Notes under the pieces: generated by a model
Databases searched by the model: none
What the model was told of the DNA's origin: nothing
Seen by the model: the letters and a program-made list of their open reading frames with translations, nothing else
Assembly (NCBI GenBank): GCA_963693305.1
Contig: OY855911.1
Location: 29,412,439-29,476,438 of the forward strand
DNA length: 64,000 nucleotides
DNA from: Meandrina meandrites
Taxonomy: Eukaryota; Cnidaria; Anthozoa; Scleractinia; Meandrinidae
Direction: 5' to 3'
Shown: one piece after another, positions 63,437 to 64,000 of the stretch
Numbering within the stretch: position 1 is the stretch's first letter
Layout of the letters: each line of letters starts with the position of its first letter
Program-made: the position numbers and the translations under genes

Positions 63437-64000
63437 AAATAAGAGTAACATTGTTAGAGCAAGAACTATTGTACAGGACTTGTAAAGGTAGGAATTTTAC
63501 AGAGTTGTGTTTCGGGTCAGTCTGTATACTGAGTTTTCTACGAAGACGTTCTTTGGGCTTGTCACAAGTAAAGAACGTTTGCGTAGGAGGCTACAATCTT
63601 GAATAAAACTGTTGAAACATTTAGACAAATTTTCACTTATTTAGGTACCTCAGTTGTTTTCACCCTCCCCCCCCCCTCCCTTCCCCATTTCAATGTTGTC
63701 ATGTAATGCTTTTGTATTGTGAACATCGTTGAGTAGGGGGGGGGGGGGGATAAAATATTTTTTACACGCTTGCATGTCAAGGCATTTGTGAAAAACGCAT
63801 GAAATGCGGTTGTCTCAACTAGTTTTGTCAAATTAAAGGGGCACTGTCACCAATTTTTAGGATAACTTTGAAAAGCCAAAAGACATTCTAAACACAGCAG
63901 ACCCCAAAATACTGGTTCAGTTTCGCTTAAAACTACCCAACCAGTTCTCTGAGACTATAACTAAGTGTGTTTGGCTGCTGATCGCCAGGATGCGAATGGC
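63437..64000 (-). other. Intron upstream of gene 9 exon B, with C- and G-runs
   Basis: Poly-C (63668-63677) and poly-G (63736-63749) runs; a repeat start AAAGGGGCACTGTCACC at about 63836. Exon A of gene 9 is not present here. Confidence 0.4.

Overview
The window is animal genomic DNA: AT-rich, with spliced genes and many transposons. Repeat content and gene style suggest a cnidarian, most likely a stony coral. That assignment is inference, because no ribosomal or mitochondrial marker is present.

The main content is a tandem array of eight paralogues of a protein family I cannot name, plus one P-loop GTPase. I spliced the genes by hand; every junction uses GT-AG (one GC-AG) and every reading frame closes. 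An N-terminal alpha/beta domain is coded by exon A (HLFNCDN at the start, VVHANESRLSINE near the end) and exon B (VIGGDxxY, SRWA, DGRKSFxFSW, IHEEAL). An acidic linker exon follows, then a C-terminal module E (RYGxISYxxxDV) and a variable tail. Short genes are A-B-linker-E (genes 2, 6, 7, 8). Long genes add a second, diverged alpha/beta domain in exons C and D (genes 4, 5, 9).

Layout: gene 1 (minus, first exon only; the rest lies left of the window), gene 2 (minus, 7863-3878), gene 3 GTPase (minus, 14371-10657), gene 4 (plus, 14777-21015), gene 5 (plus, 27328-31590), gene 6 (plus, 33091-36684), gene 7 (plus, 37656-46521), gene 8 (plus, 50140-58583), gene 9 (minus, 63434-60501; first exon lies right of the window). 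The GTPase and gene 4 are head to head across about 405 bp.

Upstream of all seven visible start codons is a TTCN3GAA (STAT/GAS-like) site together with a [T/C]GCGTGAC-like site (one mismatch in gene 6), suggesting shared control. The C-termini look like different membrane anchors: three hydrophobic helices (gene 2), a Cys/Trp-rich repeated tail (gene 6), CaaX boxes CSIS (genes 7, 8) and CVLV (gene 9). My working model is a lineage-expanded, co-induced, membrane-associated family, possibly immune, acting with or beside the GTPase. The function is inference.

The rest is mobile DNA: a TTAA-flanked piggyBac-like element holding an intact L2/CR1-type LINE, a Mutator-like element carrying a kinase fragment, a Harbinger remnant, several foldback elements, a near-perfect 574 bp palindrome, tRNA-derived SINEs, retroelement fragments and microsatellites.
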